64,000 bases of DNA from Rathayibacter oskolensis (lineage in GTDB: Bacteria > Actinomycetota > Actinomycetes > Actinomycetales > Microbacteriaceae). The translations under genes and the position numbers were made by a program. A model generated the notes under the pieces. It saw nothing but the letters and a program-made list of their open reading frames with translations. It had not been told where the DNA came from and made no database searches. The DNA lies in contig NZ_FXBM01000001.1 in NCBI RefSeq assembly GCF_900177245.1, positions 496,001 to 560,000 on the forward strand, in the 5' to 3' direction. Shown in pieces: positions 63,616-64,000 of the stretch. The first letter of the stretch is position 1. Each line of letters begins with the position of its first letter.

Positions 63616-64000
63616 GTGACCACCGCCTCCGGCCGCCAGCGACCGACGATCGAGCACGTCGCATCGGAGGCGGGCGTCTCGCGCGGCACGGTCTCCCGGG
63701 TGCTCAACGGAGGCAAGTGGGTGAGCCCCGACGCGAAGCTCGCCGTCGAGGCCGCCATCAAGAAGACGGGCTACCGCGTGAACCCCCACGCGCGCAGCCT
63801 CGCGACGAACCGCACCGACTCCGTCGCCTTCCTCCTGACCGAGGAGCACCAGCTGCTGTTCGAGGATCCGAACTTCTCGACGCTGCTCACCGGTGCGGCG
63901 GCGGCGCTCGCCGAGCGGGCCGTCTCGCTCGTGCTGATCATGGCCGGCAGCACTGCGGAGCAGAAGCGCGCCCTGGCCTATCTCGGCGCGGGTCACGTCG
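63616..64000 (+). CDS. LacI family transcriptional regulator (3' cut by window)
   Basis: First 128 residues visible, still open at the window end. N-terminal helix-turn-helix TIEHVASEAGVSRGTVSRVLNGGKWVSPD and hinge region GYRVNPHARSLATNRTDSVAFLL are classic LacI. The start of the sugar-binding domain (FEDPNFSTLLTGAAAALAERAVSLVLI) follows. Position suggests it represses the adjacent sugar importer and the GH42 gene through the TGTNNNCGCTCNCA operators. GTG chosen 6 nt after a -10 box. Confidence 0.92.
   Translation, partial: MTTASGRQRPTIEHVASEAGVSRGTVSRVLNGGKWVSPDAKLAVEAAIKKTGYRVNPHARSLATNRTDSVAFLLTEEHQLLFEDPNFSTLLTGAAAALAERAVSLVLIMAGSTAEQKRALAYLGAGHV

Overview
The window is about 70% GC, densely coded and rich in GTG starts. 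It reads as part of the main ribosomal-protein region of an actinobacterium, most likely order Micrococcales and probably family Microbacteriaceae. This rests on gene order, on the absence of rpsN from the spc cluster and of rpsD from the alpha cluster, on DUF4190-type small membrane proteins, and on dispersed GGTCTCGATACG-type repeats. The species cannot be fixed from the sequence alone. No tRNA, rRNA, CRISPR array, insertion sequence or prophage was seen.

Layout. 1-6.9 kb: tail of an unidentified gene, a TetR regulator, a NarL/LuxR-like regulator, a spermidine-synthase-like protein, a HAD-like protein, a polar amino-acid (cystine-type) ABC transporter and two unknown membrane proteins. 6.9-11.8 kb: str operon (rpsL-rpsG-fusA-tuf) behind a near-consensus promoter. 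11.8-14 kb: fructosamine-kinase-like protein, MT0933-type small protein, topoisomerase IB. 14-21.1 kb: S10 operon continuing through rplN-rplX-rplE. 21.2-27 kb: spc operon (rpsH-rplF-rplR-rpsE-rpmD-rplO-secY-adk-map). 27-35.6 kb: a complete mannitol PTS region (BglG/MtlR regulator, orphan EIIB, HPr, Enzyme I, mannitol EIICB, EIIA, mannitol-1-phosphate dehydrogenase) lying between map and infA. 35.7-41.5 kb: lepB, then infA-rpmJ-rpsM-rpsK-rpoA-rplQ, a lipoprotein and truA. 41.5-52 kb: a second related lipoprotein, rplM-rpsI-glmM, coaA, glmS-acpS-alr-tsaE, tsaB-rimI-tsaD. 52-57.7 kb: three small DUF4190-like membrane proteins, a methyltransferase, groES with two CIRCE boxes, rarD and an orphan branched-chain-type binding protein. 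58-64 kb: a GH42 beta-galactosidase divergent from a sugar ABC transporter, followed by a LacI repressor cut by the window end.

How it works together. Most of the window is translation machinery plus the general functions usually linked to it: secretion, N-terminal Met removal, tRNA t6A and pseudouridine synthesis, amino-sugar, D-alanine and CoA synthesis. Two carbohydrate modules flank or interrupt it. The mannitol module carries both general PTS proteins, so it supports phosphotransfer by itself. The galactoside module has LacI-type operators at both divergent genes and a LacI gene at its end.

Most notable signals: (1) the infA and rplM operons begin with the same 17-nt sequence directly after the -10 box, followed in both by a GGTG-TTTT-hairpin-CACC element whose inner stem differs in sequence but is conserved in pairing; (2) at least twelve genes appear leaderless, with the -10 box 6-7 nt before the start codon, and the spacing tracks ATG versus GTG; (3) two unusually long perfect inverted repeats, a 27-bp-arm one after map and a 15-bp-arm one between rplO and secY.
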